A DNA stretch of 28,429 bases from Streptomyces katrae (GTDB taxonomy: Bacteria; Actinomycetota; Actinomycetes; Streptomycetales; Streptomycetaceae), in assembly GCF_000717655.1 (NCBI RefSeq), contig NZ_JNZY01000055.1, forward strand, positions 1 through 28,429, given 5' to 3'. Below the pieces are notes generated by a model. It saw nothing but the letters and a program-made list of their open reading frames with translations, made no database searches and was not told the DNA's origin. Within the stretch, counting starts at the first letter, position 1. Every line of letters begins with the position of its first letter. The position numbers were made by a program, and so were the translations under genes. Positions 1 through 8,600 of the stretch are shown here, piece by piece.

Positions 1-70
1 GTCGGAGTGAGAGGTTGAGAAATCCGGCATCAGACTCCGTCTGGCCCGCTTTTCGCCCCCAGCAGCGTGC

Positions 71-102
71 AGCCGCCCGAAAACCCGCCCCCGGAGGCGG
101 CT
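71..102. terminator. Hairpin, possible terminator
   Basis: AGCCGCC at 71-77 pairs perfectly with GGCGGCT at 96-102 around an 18-nt loop. There is no T-run, which is common for Streptomyces terminators. Which gene it would serve is unknown, because no gene end is visible to its left. Confidence 0.25.
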
Positions 103-259
103 GGGCGGCCTATGTCCAGCCCCAGACGGCCGTCGGACGCCGCGCAGAGAGGAGCGCGTAGCGATTTGGGGCGCCCGCGGGCCCACTCCTACCGGCCTGG
201 TCATCTGGTCGCTGTCGCGTGCACGTTGACCCTGCGTGCTGGGTCCGGAAAGGGTGCCT

Positions 260-299
260 ATGGGCCCTTCAGGGGACCGTGGCCTCCCTGTGGCCCCAT
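260..299. terminator. Nested imperfect hairpin
   Basis: ATGGGCC at 260-266 pairs with GGCCCCAT at 292-299 with one bulged C. Inside it, CAGGG at 270-274 pairs with CCCTG at 286-290. The structure lies about 375 bases beyond the end of pxpC, so it could end read-through of that operon. The assignment is uncertain. Confidence 0.25.
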
Positions 300-477
300 C
301 CTGCTCCGGCTCGGTGGTCCTGGGGACTGGCTCCGGACGACAGGGGCTGCCGGGCGGCATCTCTGATCGGGGCTGTCGCCTTACCGACCCCGAGCACCCA
401 GCTCCCCCGCCCTCCCGATCCGCTCTCCTGCTGCCGAATGCACGAACTCCGCCCTCGGCGTCCCGATCGCGCCTTCC

Positions 478-618
478 GGCGCCGTGTGCGTGGGTCCGCC
501 CCCCGTCTTGCGGTCGGCACCGCTGGCGCCGTGTGCGTGGATCCGCCCCCTGTCTTCCGGTCGGCCCCGTCGGCGCCGAGTGCGTGGGTCCGCCCCCCGT
601 CCCCCGGCCGGCACCGCC
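478..618. repeat. 47-bp tandem repeat, three good copies
   Basis: Three head-to-tail copies of a 47-bp unit lie at 478-524, 525-571 and 572-618. Each starts GGCGCCG and contains a TGCGTGG-tCCGCCCCC core. Copy 1 differs from copies 2 and 3 at six positions each, by direct comparison. Degenerate copies flank the array at about 431-477 (with a one-base insertion) and 619-665. The unit length is not a multiple of three, and the copies abut without spacers, so it is neither a coding repeat nor a CRISPR array. Function unknown. Confidence 0.85.
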
Positions 619-674
619 GGCGCCGAGCGCACAGACCGCCGCCCCCCAGCCCCCGCCCCGCATGCCCCCTCCGC

Positions 675-1544
675 CTACCCCCGCACGAACCTCACCCCCA
701 CCCCCGGTCTGGCCTGGGCTGCTGCGTTCAGGGGTGGGCCCGGGGGGACCACGCCTACGACCGGGTAGCCGCCCGTCACCGGGTGGTCGGCCAGGAACAC
801 CACCGGCAGGCCGTCCGGGGGGACCTGGACCGCGCCCAGCACCATGCCCTCGCTCGGGAGTTCACCGCCGCGGCTGCGGATCAGCGGGGCCCCGGCCTCG
901 GTGCGCAGTCCGATGCGGTTCGACTCCGACGAGACCCGGAACTCCGCGCGCCACAGGGCCGCGAGCGAAGCCGGCTCGAACCAGTCCGCCCGCGGCCCCA
1001 GCCGCAACGGCAGCACCAGCTCGGTCGGAGCCCCCGGCACCCGCAGCGCATCCGCCCCGCTGACCGGATCCGGCCCGGGCGGACCCACGGGCAGCTTTGT
1101 CCCGGCCGACAGGACGCCCGGCCCCAGCCCCGACAGCAGGTCCGTCGAGCGACTGCCCAGGACCGGTGGTACGGCGAACCCTCCCCGCACCGCGACGTAG
1201 CTGCGCACCCCCGACTCCGCCCGGCCGACCTCCAGCTCCGCCCCGGCCCGGAGCCGGACCGGGGCTCCCCAGGCCACCGCCCGGCCGGACACCCGTACCG
1301 CACATGGAGCGCCCGTGACCGCCACGGTCACGGGCGTCAGCGCCCGCAGGCCGACCCCGTCCAGGGTGGTCTCCAGCGCGGCCGCCTCCGGCGGGTTGCC
1401 CAGCAGCCGGTTGGCCAGGCCGTGCGCCCCCGTGTCCAGCGCGCCCGACCTGGGCACCCCCAGATGCGCGTACCCGGGCCGCCCCAGGTCCTGGACCGTG
1501 GTCAGCGCCCCCGCCCGGAGCACCTCCAGCGCAGCACCGCTCAC
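675..1544 (-). CDS. pxpC: 5-oxoprolinase subunit PxpC (biotin-dependent carboxyltransferase-like)
   Basis: This is the 289-aa third subunit of the ATP-dependent 5-oxoprolinase PxpABC, which opens 5-oxo-L-proline to L-glutamate in the cytoplasm. The family signature VQDLGRPG is at residues 17-24, followed by GVPRSGALD, and the length is normal for PxpC/KipA-type proteins. The GTG start at 1544 overlaps the pxpB stop by four bases (GTGA), so the two genes are translationally coupled. The frame stays open upstream to an ATG at 1865, but that would run deep into pxpB and is rejected. Last gene of the pxpA-pxpB-pxpC operon. Older names for this family include urea amidolyase-like and allophanate hydrolase subunit 2. 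Confidence 0.92.
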   Translation of the reverse strand: MSGAALEVLRAGALTTVQDLGRPGYAHLGVPRSGALDTGAHGLANRLLGNPPEAAALETTLDGVGLRALTPVTVAVTGAPCAVRVSGRAVAWGAPVRLRAGAELEVGRAESGVRSYVAVRGGFAVPPVLGSRSTDLLSGLGPGVLSAGTKLPVGPPGPDPVSGADALRVPGAPTELVLPLRLGPRADWFEPASLAALWRAEFRVSSESNRIGLRTEAGAPLIRSRGGELPSEGMVLGAVQVPPDGLPVVFLADHPVTGGYPVVGVVPPGPPLNAAAQARPGVGVRFVRG

Positions 1545-2158
1545 CCCGCCACCTCCTCGAACCGCACCCGTACCCCCGGCGCGAACAGCGCCGCCGGTTC
1601 CCGCTCCGGATCCCACAGCACCGCGTCCGTCGTCCCGATCAGCTGCCAGCCGCCGGGGGAGGAGCGCGGGTACACCCCCGCGTATTCGCCCGCCAGCGCC
1701 AGCGAGCCCGCCGGGACGGCCGTACGGGGCGTGCCCCGCCGCGGCAGGTGGTAGCGCTCCGGCAGCCCCGTCAGGTACCCGAAGCCCGGGGCGAACCCGC
1801 AGAAAGCCACCCGGAACACCGTCCCCCCGACGATGCCCGCCACCTCCCGCTCCGCGACCCCCCACAGCCGGGCCGCCTCCGCCAGGTCCGGCCCGTCGTA
1901 CCGCACCGGGACGGTGACCAGGGGCCCCTCGGCCTCCGCGAGCGGCGGCACCTCCCAGTGCGCGATCCGATCCGCGAGTGCACGCGGCTCGCGCACGCCG
2001 TCCAGCAGCACGGTCCGCGCGGCGGGCACGACGTCCCGTACGGCTCCCAGCTCGCCCCGGTCCCGCCGCCGCAGCAGCTCCGCGTGGAGCGCGGCCACCT
2101 CCGCCGCCGAGTCCAGCTCGATCAGCAGCGCCTCACCGCCCACCACCAGCGGCCTCAC
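1541..2158 (-). CDS. pxpB: 5-oxoprolinase subunit PxpB
   Basis: A 205-aa PxpB/KipI-family subunit, which forms the kinase part of 5-oxoprolinase together with PxpC. Family motifs are FAPGFGYL at residues 122-129 and SPGGWQLIG at 167-175. The GTG start at 2158 overlaps the pxpA stop by four bases (GTGA), matching the overlap with pxpC downstream; longer in-frame starts near 2251 would lie inside pxpA and add a Gly/Pro-rich tail foreign to the family. Homologues in Bacillus (KipI) inhibit the sporulation kinase KinA, but the operon context here supports the metabolic role. Confidence 0.92.
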   Translation of the reverse strand: MRPLVVGGEALLIELDSAAEVAALHAELLRRRDRGELGAVRDVVPAARTVLLDGVREPRALADRIAHWEVPPLAEAEGPLVTVPVRYDGPDLAEAARLWGVAEREVAGIVGGTVFRVAFCGFAPGFGYLTGLPERYHLPRRGTPRTAVPAGSLALAGEYAGVYPRSSPGGWQLIGTTDAVLWDPEREPAALFAPGVRVRFEEVAG

Positions 2159-2934
2159 GCGAAGGCCTCCACCCGGACGCCCGCCGCGCCCAGCGCCTCG
2201 CGGACCCGCAGGGCGAGCTGCGCCGCCCCCGGGGTGTCCCCGTGCAGGCACAGCGAGCGCGCCTCCAGTGCCACCCGGGAGCCGTCGGCGGCCGTCACCG
2301 CACCCTCGGTCGCCATCCCGACCGCGCGGGCGACCACGGCGTCCGGGTCGTGCAGCACCGCCCCCGGCTCGCTGCGCGGCACCAGCGTCCCGGCCGGCGT
2401 GTACGCCCGGTCGGCGAACGCTTCCGGTACGGCCGTGAGGCCCGCCGCCTCGGCGGCGGCCAGCAGCAGCGAGCCCGGCAGGCCGAGCACCGGCAGGCCG
2501 TCGGGCCCGGCGGCCGTCCGCACGCCGGCGACGACGGCGCCCGCCTGCCCGGCGTCGTGGACCGTGCGGTTGTACAGCGCACCGTGTGGTTTCACGTACG
2601 ACACCCGGGAGCCGGCCGCCCGTGCAAAGACCTCCAGCGCCCCGATCTGGTACGCCACCTCGTCGGCCAGCTCGCCCGCGGGCACGTCCATGGAGCGCCG
2701 CCCGAAGCCCGCCAGATCCCGGTACGAGACCTGCGCGCCGATCCGTACGCCCCGCTCCGCTGCCAGCTCGCAGACCCGGCGCATGATGGACGGGTCCCCG
2801 GCGTGGAAACCGCAGGCCACGTTGGCGCTGGTGACGACGGACAGCAGGGCCTCGTCGTCGGTCAGCGTCCAGCGCCCGAAGCCCTCGCCGAGGTCGGCGT
2901 TGAGATCGATCAGAGGTGTGATCATGGCAGCCAT
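2155..2934 (-). CDS. pxpA: 5-oxoprolinase subunit PxpA (LamB/YcsF family)
   Basis: A 259-aa cytoplasmic LamB/YcsF-family protein that catalyses hydrolysis of the phosphorylated 5-oxoproline intermediate. Motifs are LNADLGEGFG at residues 11-20, CGFHAGDP at 41-48 and KPHGALYN at 115-122. No Shine-Dalgarno sequence precedes any of the possible ATG codons (2961, 2934, 2925). The ATG at 2934 is preferred because a TACGCT -10-like hexamer lies exactly six bases before it, the arrangement of a leaderless mRNA. First gene of pxpABC, divergent from the condensin-like cassette. Confidence 0.9.
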   Translation of the reverse strand: MAAMITPLIDLNADLGEGFGRWTLTDDEALLSVVTSANVACGFHAGDPSIMRRVCELAAERGVRIGAQVSYRDLAGFGRRSMDVPAGELADEVAYQIGALEVFARAAGSRVSYVKPHGALYNRTVHDAGQAGAVVAGVRTAAGPDGLPVLGLPGSLLLAAAEAAGLTAVPEAFADRAYTPAGTLVPRSEPGAVLHDPDAVVARAVGMATEGAVTAADGSRVALEARSLCLHGDTPGAAQLALRVREALGAAGVRVEAFA

Positions 2935-2940
2935 GCCGTG

Positions 2941-2946
2941 AGCGTA
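2941..2946 (-). promoter_or_regulatory. -10 candidate for leaderless pxpABC
   Basis: On the minus strand TACGCT (TAnnnT type) is followed by six bases and then the pxpA ATG at 2934, so transcription could begin at the start codon. No convincing -35 box is visible at the usual distance. The same geometry occurs at three other genes in the window. Confidence 0.45.
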
Positions 2947-3074
2947 GAACAGCGCCCGCACGGCGGTGACGGGGTTCGGCCGCGCGTTCGGCGGGAGGTC
3001 TGTGACACGCCTGCAGGTGCCCGGGACTGATCCGGCCGAACCATGCCGTTTGGGATGTTGTCGGTGTCAGCGCC

Positions 3075-3080
3075 TAGTCT
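3075..3080 (+). promoter_or_regulatory. -10 candidate for leaderless condensin-like operon
   Basis: TAGTCT is followed by exactly six bases (TTGTCC) and then GTG at 3087, which fits a leaderless start. A weak -35 candidate, TTGGGA, is at 3050-3055 with a long 19-bp spacer. The distance to the opposing pxpA -10 is about 130 bp, so the two operons have separate back-to-back promoters. Confidence 0.5.
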
Positions 3081-3086
3081 TTGTCC

Positions 3087-4592
3087 GTGACTCTCCCTGC
3101 CCCGGCGAAGACCCTTCCGTCCCCGGCGCCGGGCCCGGCCGCCGACGAGGGCCTGGCCCGGCGGCTGCGCGCGCTCGCCTGCACCGCCCCGCTGCACGAC
3201 CTCGACGTACGCAAGGCCAATCTCGCCGGCGAGTACGGGATCTACGCGATGGCGGAGGTCGCGCTCGCCGCGATCGACTTGGTCACGCTCAACATGGACT
3301 TCGACACCGGCGCCGACCACGAGCAGATAGTGGCCCGGCTGCTGCCGCGCATCGCCGCGCAGGCACCGCACCGACCGGCCGCCGAGCACGAGCGGGTGGC
3401 CCGCTGGGTGCTGGAGAACCTGATCAACGTCGGCAGCGTGGACCGGGGCTTCCGGGCGATCTACGGCACGTTCGGCCCCGACGGGGTGTACGTCCGGCGG
3501 GACTACGACTTCAAGCTGATCGAAGAGGTCCCCGGCTACGGCGGCGCGGTCTACCTCCGGACGACGGACGAAGCCGTCAACGTGCTGGTCGGCGCCCTCG
3601 ACACGGACGTCACCAGCGCGCAGATCGCCGCCGAGGTGAAGCTGGAGGTCCTGATCAGCCGGGGCCGGCTGGCGGACGCCCAGCTCGCCGCCGAGCAGGC
3701 CCGGTACCGCACGGTCCAGTACGCCGAGACGCTGCGCCGCACGCTGGACGCCACCCGGCGCAACGTCCGGGCGGTGGACTGGCTGCAGTCCGTGCCCGAC
3801 ATGATCGAGGAGGCCCTCGACCACGTCGCCGACCGCTACCGGCACGAGAACGCGATCCTGACGAACATCCGCCGGGCGCGCGACGAGGCGGAGGATCCGG
3901 AGAACAAGCGGCGCGCCGCCGAGCTCGTCGACATCGTCAAGGACTGCATCCGCCGCCACACCCAGCTCCAGTCGCGACTGCTGGACGCGGGCCCGCTGTT
4001 CCGTGCCGAGCAGGACCGGCAGGCCTTCGCGGCGCCGGCCCCGCGCTCCGGGATCGACCTGTACGGGCAGCTCGTCGCCCCGATCCTGCCGCTGCCGGTC
4101 GCGCAGGCCGGGCGGGTCACCGACGCCTTCTTCGCCGCGGGCGCGGGCCTGCGCACGCCCGTCTCGGTGCGCGTCGCCGACCTCGTCGAGATACTGCTGA
4201 CGCCGCCGGTGGAGCGCGAGCACCTCGGCGCGGAGATGCCGGAGCCGGACCTCATCGCGACCCCGGACGACAGCCGCTTCAGCGAGGAGCAGCTGGCCGC
4301 CGCGATGGAGCTCCTGGACCTGCCGCACGACGCCCCGCGCCGCCTGTCCGGGCTGCTCGCGCAGGCTCGGCGCAGCGACCCGGACCTGCCGTACCTGGTG
4401 GCCCTGCTGGCCGTCCACGCGGCGAGCCCGGCGGTCGGCACGGCGTACCGGCAGGGCGAGGAGCGGCTGCTCTTCGCCGTGGACGACGGCACGGAGCTCG
4501 ACGACCCCGAGTTCGGCGGCGCGGACCTGATCGTCGGCACGGCCCTCCTGGACGCGGCCGCGATGACCGCGGACCGCACGGAGGCGGCGTGA
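3087..4592 (+). CDS. Kleisin-like subunit of a condensin-type system (JetA/MksF-like)
   Basis: A 501-aa cytoplasmic protein with no signal peptide or membrane segment. Visible architecture: a helical, probably winged-helix N-terminal region (about 45-165) ending in a hairpin-like wing with YGGAVYLR at 151-158; a long helical middle (about 172-310) containing a K-x-x-x-x-x-x-x-R-G pattern and many amphipathic heptads; and a second helical domain at about 395-500. This resembles the MukF/MksF/JetA kleisins, and the gene sits first in a kleisin-KITE-SMC order. The GTG at 3087 is chosen because of the leaderless -10; an in-frame TTG lies at 3081. The next gene begins 115 bases downstream. The kleisin assignment is inferred from size, helical pattern and context, since sequence identity in these families is low. 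Confidence 0.6.
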   Translation: MTLPAPAKTLPSPAPGPAADEGLARRLRALACTAPLHDLDVRKANLAGEYGIYAMAEVALAAIDLVTLNMDFDTGADHEQIVARLLPRIAAQAPHRPAAEHERVARWVLENLINVGSVDRGFRAIYGTFGPDGVYVRRDYDFKLIEEVPGYGGAVYLRTTDEAVNVLVGALDTDVTSAQIAAEVKLEVLISRGRLADAQLAAEQARYRTVQYAETLRRTLDATRRNVRAVDWLQSVPDMIEEALDHVADRYRHENAILTNIRRARDEAEDPENKRRAAELVDIVKDCIRRHTQLQSRLLDAGPLFRAEQDRQAFAAPAPRSGIDLYGQLVAPILPLPVAQAGRVTDAFFAAGAGLRTPVSVRVADLVEILLTPPVEREHLGAEMPEPDLIATPDDSRFSEEQLAAAMELLDLPHDAPRRLSGLLAQARRSDPDLPYLVALLAVHAASPAVGTAYRQGEERLLFAVDDGTELDDPEFGGADLIVGTALLDAAAMTADRTEAA

Positions 4593-4707
4593 CCGCCGTC
4601 CGCCCGGGCCGCCGCCCGCGCCCGCGGACCGGTGTCGCCGCCGGTCCGACCGCCGGGCGCCCCGGCGCCGAACATCACGACCACCCCACCGCCGAGGAGA
4701 TCCACCC

Positions 4708-5610
4708 GTGAGCGACCACCACGCCGAGAACCCCGCGTGGAGCGAGCCCGACGCGCCGTCGGCTCCCGTCGCGCCCGCCCCCGGAGGGTCCGTCACCCCC
4801 GCCGACGCCGCGGACGCGGCCCGGCTCGTCGCCTTCGGGCTGCAGCCCAAGCTGCTCCCGGCCCGCGACGCCGAGTACGCCGAACTGCTGCGCCGCTACC
4901 GCGAGGACCCGGCCTTCGGGCGTCTTGCCGACGCCGTCGCCACCGGCCTCGGTCTCGTCGTCCTCGAGGTGTCCCCGCGCGCCGGCATGGCCGTCGCCGC
5001 CGGCGAGGACTCCGTCTTCGCCGTCCGGATGGGCGACTACGCCCGCCGCACCACCGCCGACTCCGCCGACCGCTTCCTGCACGGCCTCGCCCACCTCGCC
5101 GTCGCCGCCCTCGCCTTCCCGCGGCCCGAGGACCTCGCCGACGACGGCTACATCGGCCGCGTCACCGTCAACGGGGTCGACGCGTTCGTCCGGCAGACCT
5201 GCCGCCGCCTCGAGGAGCGCGCCGAGGAGCTCGGCGAGAACACCGACCCGGCCACCGGCGCCCCCGGCCTCGAAGCCGCCTGGCGCGTCTACGCCCGCCG
5301 CAGTGCGACCGGCGCCACCAAGGACGCGCGCCGCCTCGCCGGCTCCACCACGGGCATCGTCGGCAAGGCCGCCGCCTTCCTCACCGACTCCGGGTTCCTC
5401 CAGCGCACCGGCGACGACGCCGGCGGCACCTACCGCACCACCCCCCGCTACCAGCTCCAGGTCCGCGACATGGCGGGCAGCGCGGCCATGGCCGAGCTCC
5501 TGGAACTCGGCGTGGTCCCCGTCAGCGACGGCTCCGCCAGCCTCCTCCCGCCGCCCGAGGGCGACGACCTGGAGCTCGCCGCCGACGCCGGCCTGCCCTT
5601 CCACGCCTGA
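4708..5610 (+). CDS. KITE-like small subunit of a condensin-type system (JetB/MksE-like)
   Basis: A 300-aa protein with a disordered Ala/Pro-rich first 30 residues, then a helical region (31-80), a beta segment (81-110) and an all-helical stretch leading to a probable winged helix at about 205-252, with a GFLQRT wing at 229-234. MukE, MksE and JetB are built of tandem winged helices and bridge the kleisin and the SMC ATPase, and this gene is in the matching middle position. The GTG start at 4708 is fixed by a strong GAGGAG at 4694-4699 with eight bases of spacing. A shorter role as an independent DNA-binding protein is possible. Assignment is mainly from context and predicted fold. Confidence 0.55.
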   Translation: MSDHHAENPAWSEPDAPSAPVAPAPGGSVTPADAADAARLVAFGLQPKLLPARDAEYAELLRRYREDPAFGRLADAVATGLGLVVLEVSPRAGMAVAAGEDSVFAVRMGDYARRTTADSADRFLHGLAHLAVAALAFPRPEDLADDGYIGRVTVNGVDAFVRQTCRRLEERAEELGENTDPATGAPGLEAAWRVYARRSATGATKDARRLAGSTTGIVGKAAAFLTDSGFLQRTGDDAGGTYRTTPRYQLQVRDMAGSAAMAELLELGVVPVSDGSASLLPPPEGDDLELAADAGLPFHA

Positions 5611-5687
5611 GTCCCGCCGCCGAGCACCGCCGCCCGACCTGCCCCACGTACCGAGACACACCGAGAAAACAACGAGAGTCCGCCGCC

Positions 5688-8600
5688 ATGTACGAGCTGT
5701 CCCGGATCCGCCTCTACTCCATCGGGCCCGCCGGTGCGCGCTACGCCGACACCGTGCTCGACCTGCGCGGAGTCGGCGAGCCGGTGCCCCACCCGGCACC
5801 CGCCCAGGCGGAGTTCTTCGAGGACGAGCCCACCGGCCCGCCGCGCCGCCCGGCGCCCGCCGGCGTGCTCTTCCTGGAGAACGGCGGCGGCAAGTCCGTC
5901 CTGCTCAAGCTCATCTTCTCGGTGATGCTGCCCGGCCACCGCAACACCCTCGGCGGCGCCAGCTCCGGCGTCCTGCGCAAGTTCCTGCTCGCCGACGACT
6001 GCGGGCACGTGGCCCTGGAGTGGCAGCACACCCAGACCGGCGAGTGCGTCGTCGTCGGCAAGGTCAGCGAGTGGCGCGGCCGCCAGGTCTCCAACGACCC
6101 GCGCAAGTTCGCCGAGGCCTGGTACTCCTTCCGCCCCGGGCCGGGCCTGAGCCTGGACAACCTCCCCGTCGCCGAGGCCACCGCCGTCCGCCCGCCCGTC
6201 GAAGGCGCCTCCGGTGCCCAGGGCCGGCGCCGAACGATGAAGGGCTTCCGCGACGCCCTCACCGAGGCCGGCAAGGCGTACCCGCACCTCGAGGTGTACT
6301 TCGAGGAGATCCACGACCGCTGGAACGAGCACCTCACCGAGCTCGGCCTCGACCCCGAACTCTTCCGCTACCAGCGCGAGATGAACGCCGACGAGGGCGA
6401 GGCCGCCGGCCTCTTCGCGGTCAAGAAGGACTCCGACTTCACCGACCTGCTGCTGCGTGCGGTCACCGACACCCGCGACACCGACGGCCTCGCCGACCTG
6501 GTGCACGGCTTCGGCAACAAGCTCGGCCGCCGCGCCGAGCTGATGGCCGAACGGGACTTCACCGCCGGCTCGGTGGACCTGCTCACCAAGATCGTCGAAG
6601 CCGCCGAGACCCGTTCCCGGCTCCGCGACGTCCACGCGGGCGCCGAGCGCCGTACGCGGACCCTCGCCCGGCGGCTGTCGGCCCGCGCCGCCGAGGAGCG
6701 CGGCCGCGCCGCCGACCTCGCGCAGCGGGTCACCGGAGCCGCCCACGGGGTCACCTCCGCCGAGTCCGCGCGCTCCCGCAGCGCCGCCGTCTCCGCCGAA
6801 CTCGCCTACCGGCACGCCTCGCTGGCGCTGACCGTCGCCGACAAGGCCGCCGCCGCCCAGCGCCGCGAGCTCCTCGAAGCCCGCACCCTGCACTCCGCGT
6901 GGCAGGCCGCCGAGATCGTGCTGCGCCACCGCGCCGCGTCCGACCGCTCCGCCCGGGTCGCCGCGGCGATCCTGGAGGCCGAGCGGGACGCGGCCCCGGC
7001 GCTGGCCGCCCGCGCCACGGCCGCTGCCGCGCTCGTACGGGCCCTGCACACCGCAGCCGAGGACGGGGAGCGGGTCGCCAACGAGGAGGAGGAGCGGTCC
7101 GCCGGCCTCCAGGAGGCGGGCGAGGCCGCCCACCGCGATGCCACCGCCGCCGCCACGGCAGCCCAGCGCGCCCGCAGCGAGGCCGAACACCTGCGGGCCC
7201 GGCTCGCCGAGGTCCAGCAGGAGACCGCCGAGGCCGTCCGGGCCGGCTGGCTCGACGACTCGGCGCCCGACGCGGACCCGGCGCGCGCGGCCCTCGCCGC
7301 CAGTGACGCCGAGAAGACCGCCGTGGCCGCCTGGGACGAGTCCCGCGAGGCCGCGCGTACCGCCGCCGACGCCGCCCGCGAGGCCGCCGCCGCGGAGTCC
7401 CGCGCCGAACTCACCGCCGCGCGGGCCGCGGACGCCGCCGATGCGGCCGAGGCGGCGCACGCAGCCGAGCACCGGGCGGCCGCCTCCCTGGCCGCCTCCC
7501 CCCGCCTGGCGGAACTCCTGGGCCTCCCGCCGGTCCCCGAAACCTTCCTCCCCCACCCCCGTACGGGCACGCCCGGCGCCGCGTCCGGCACGCAGCCCGG
7601 CCCGGCCGGAGCCGGGCACGGCTCCACCGGTGACGGACCGGCCCCGACCGCAACCGCCGGAGGCGAGGGGCTGACCGTCGAGGACCTCGACCGGAACGCC
7701 GACGAACTGCGCGAGATGCTCACCCGCGGAGTCGGGGCGGCCGAGCGGCAGTTGTTCGAGCTGCGCACCGCCGCCGCCGACGACGCCCGGATCCTGGGCG
7801 CGCTCGGCGACGGCGGACTGCTGCCGCCCGGCCCCGACGTCCTCGCCACCGTCGAGTACCTCGGCGAACACGGCATCCCGGCCCTGCCCGGCTGGCGCTA
7901 CCTCGCCCAGTCCGTGGACCCCGCCGACCACGCCGCCGTCCTCGCCGCCCGCCCCGAGCTCGTCGACGGCGTCGTCATCACCGACCCCGACACCCACGCC
8001 CGGGCCCGCGAGGTCCTCTCCGCGGCCGCCCTGCTGCCCCGCTCCACCGTGGCCGTCGGTACGGCCGCCGCACTGCTGGCGCCCGTGCCGCCCGCCGACC
8101 ACTCCGACACCGGGGTCTTCCTCGTCCCGCCGAACCCGGCCATGCACGACGAGCACGCCGCCGACGAGGAGCGCCAGGCGCTGCGCACCCGCGCCACCGC
8201 CCGCGACACCGAGATCCGCGACCTGGCCGCCCGCCTCGCCGGGGACCGCGAACTCGCCGCCCGCCTCGCCTCCTGGCGCACCGGCTGTCCCCCCGGCCGC
8301 CTCGCCGAGCTGGCGCAGCAGGCCGAGGCCGCCCGTGCGTTCGCCGAGGAGGCCGACGCCGAGCTGGCGGAGGCCCGTACCGTACGCGCCGAGGCCGACG
8401 AGGCCGCCGCCGACGCCGCCCGCGTCCGCGACGAGCGCCAGGACACCGCCCAGCGGGCCCGCCGCGCCGCCGACGCCCTCGCGGGGCTCGCCTTCCGCCT
8501 GCGCGAGCGCGCCGGCTGGCAGGCCAAGGTCCGCGAACTCGCCGACGAGGCCGCCGAGTCCGAGGCCCGCGCCGAGGTCTGCCTGGACCGGGCCCGCGCC

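Larger units (their letters stand above)
1..674. other. Left-edge region with no convincing gene
   Basis: No open frame here shows a start with a ribosome binding site or a recognisable protein family; the frames present are Pro/Arg-rich and look like GC-rich noise. The stretch holds a short palindrome at 31-43 (CAGAC-tcc-GTCTG) followed by a small T-run, a hairpin at 71-102, a hairpin at 260-299, and a 47-bp tandem repeat at about 431-665 that runs up to the end of pxpC. It is probably an intergenic region downstream of the minus-strand pxpABC operon and beside a gene outside the window. Confidence 0.6.

Noticed and set aside
67..366. A 99-aa plus-strand open frame near the left edge
   Set aside because: Pro/Arg-rich composition, no ribosome binding site and no recognisable domain.
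431..665. CRISPR array
   Set aside because: The copies of the 47-bp unit abut without unique spacers and there are no cas genes.
2922..4850. A 642-aa minus-strand open frame opposite the kleisin-like gene
   Set aside because: Arg/Gly/Val-rich low-complexity shadow with no family features; it also overlaps the start of pxpA on the same strand.
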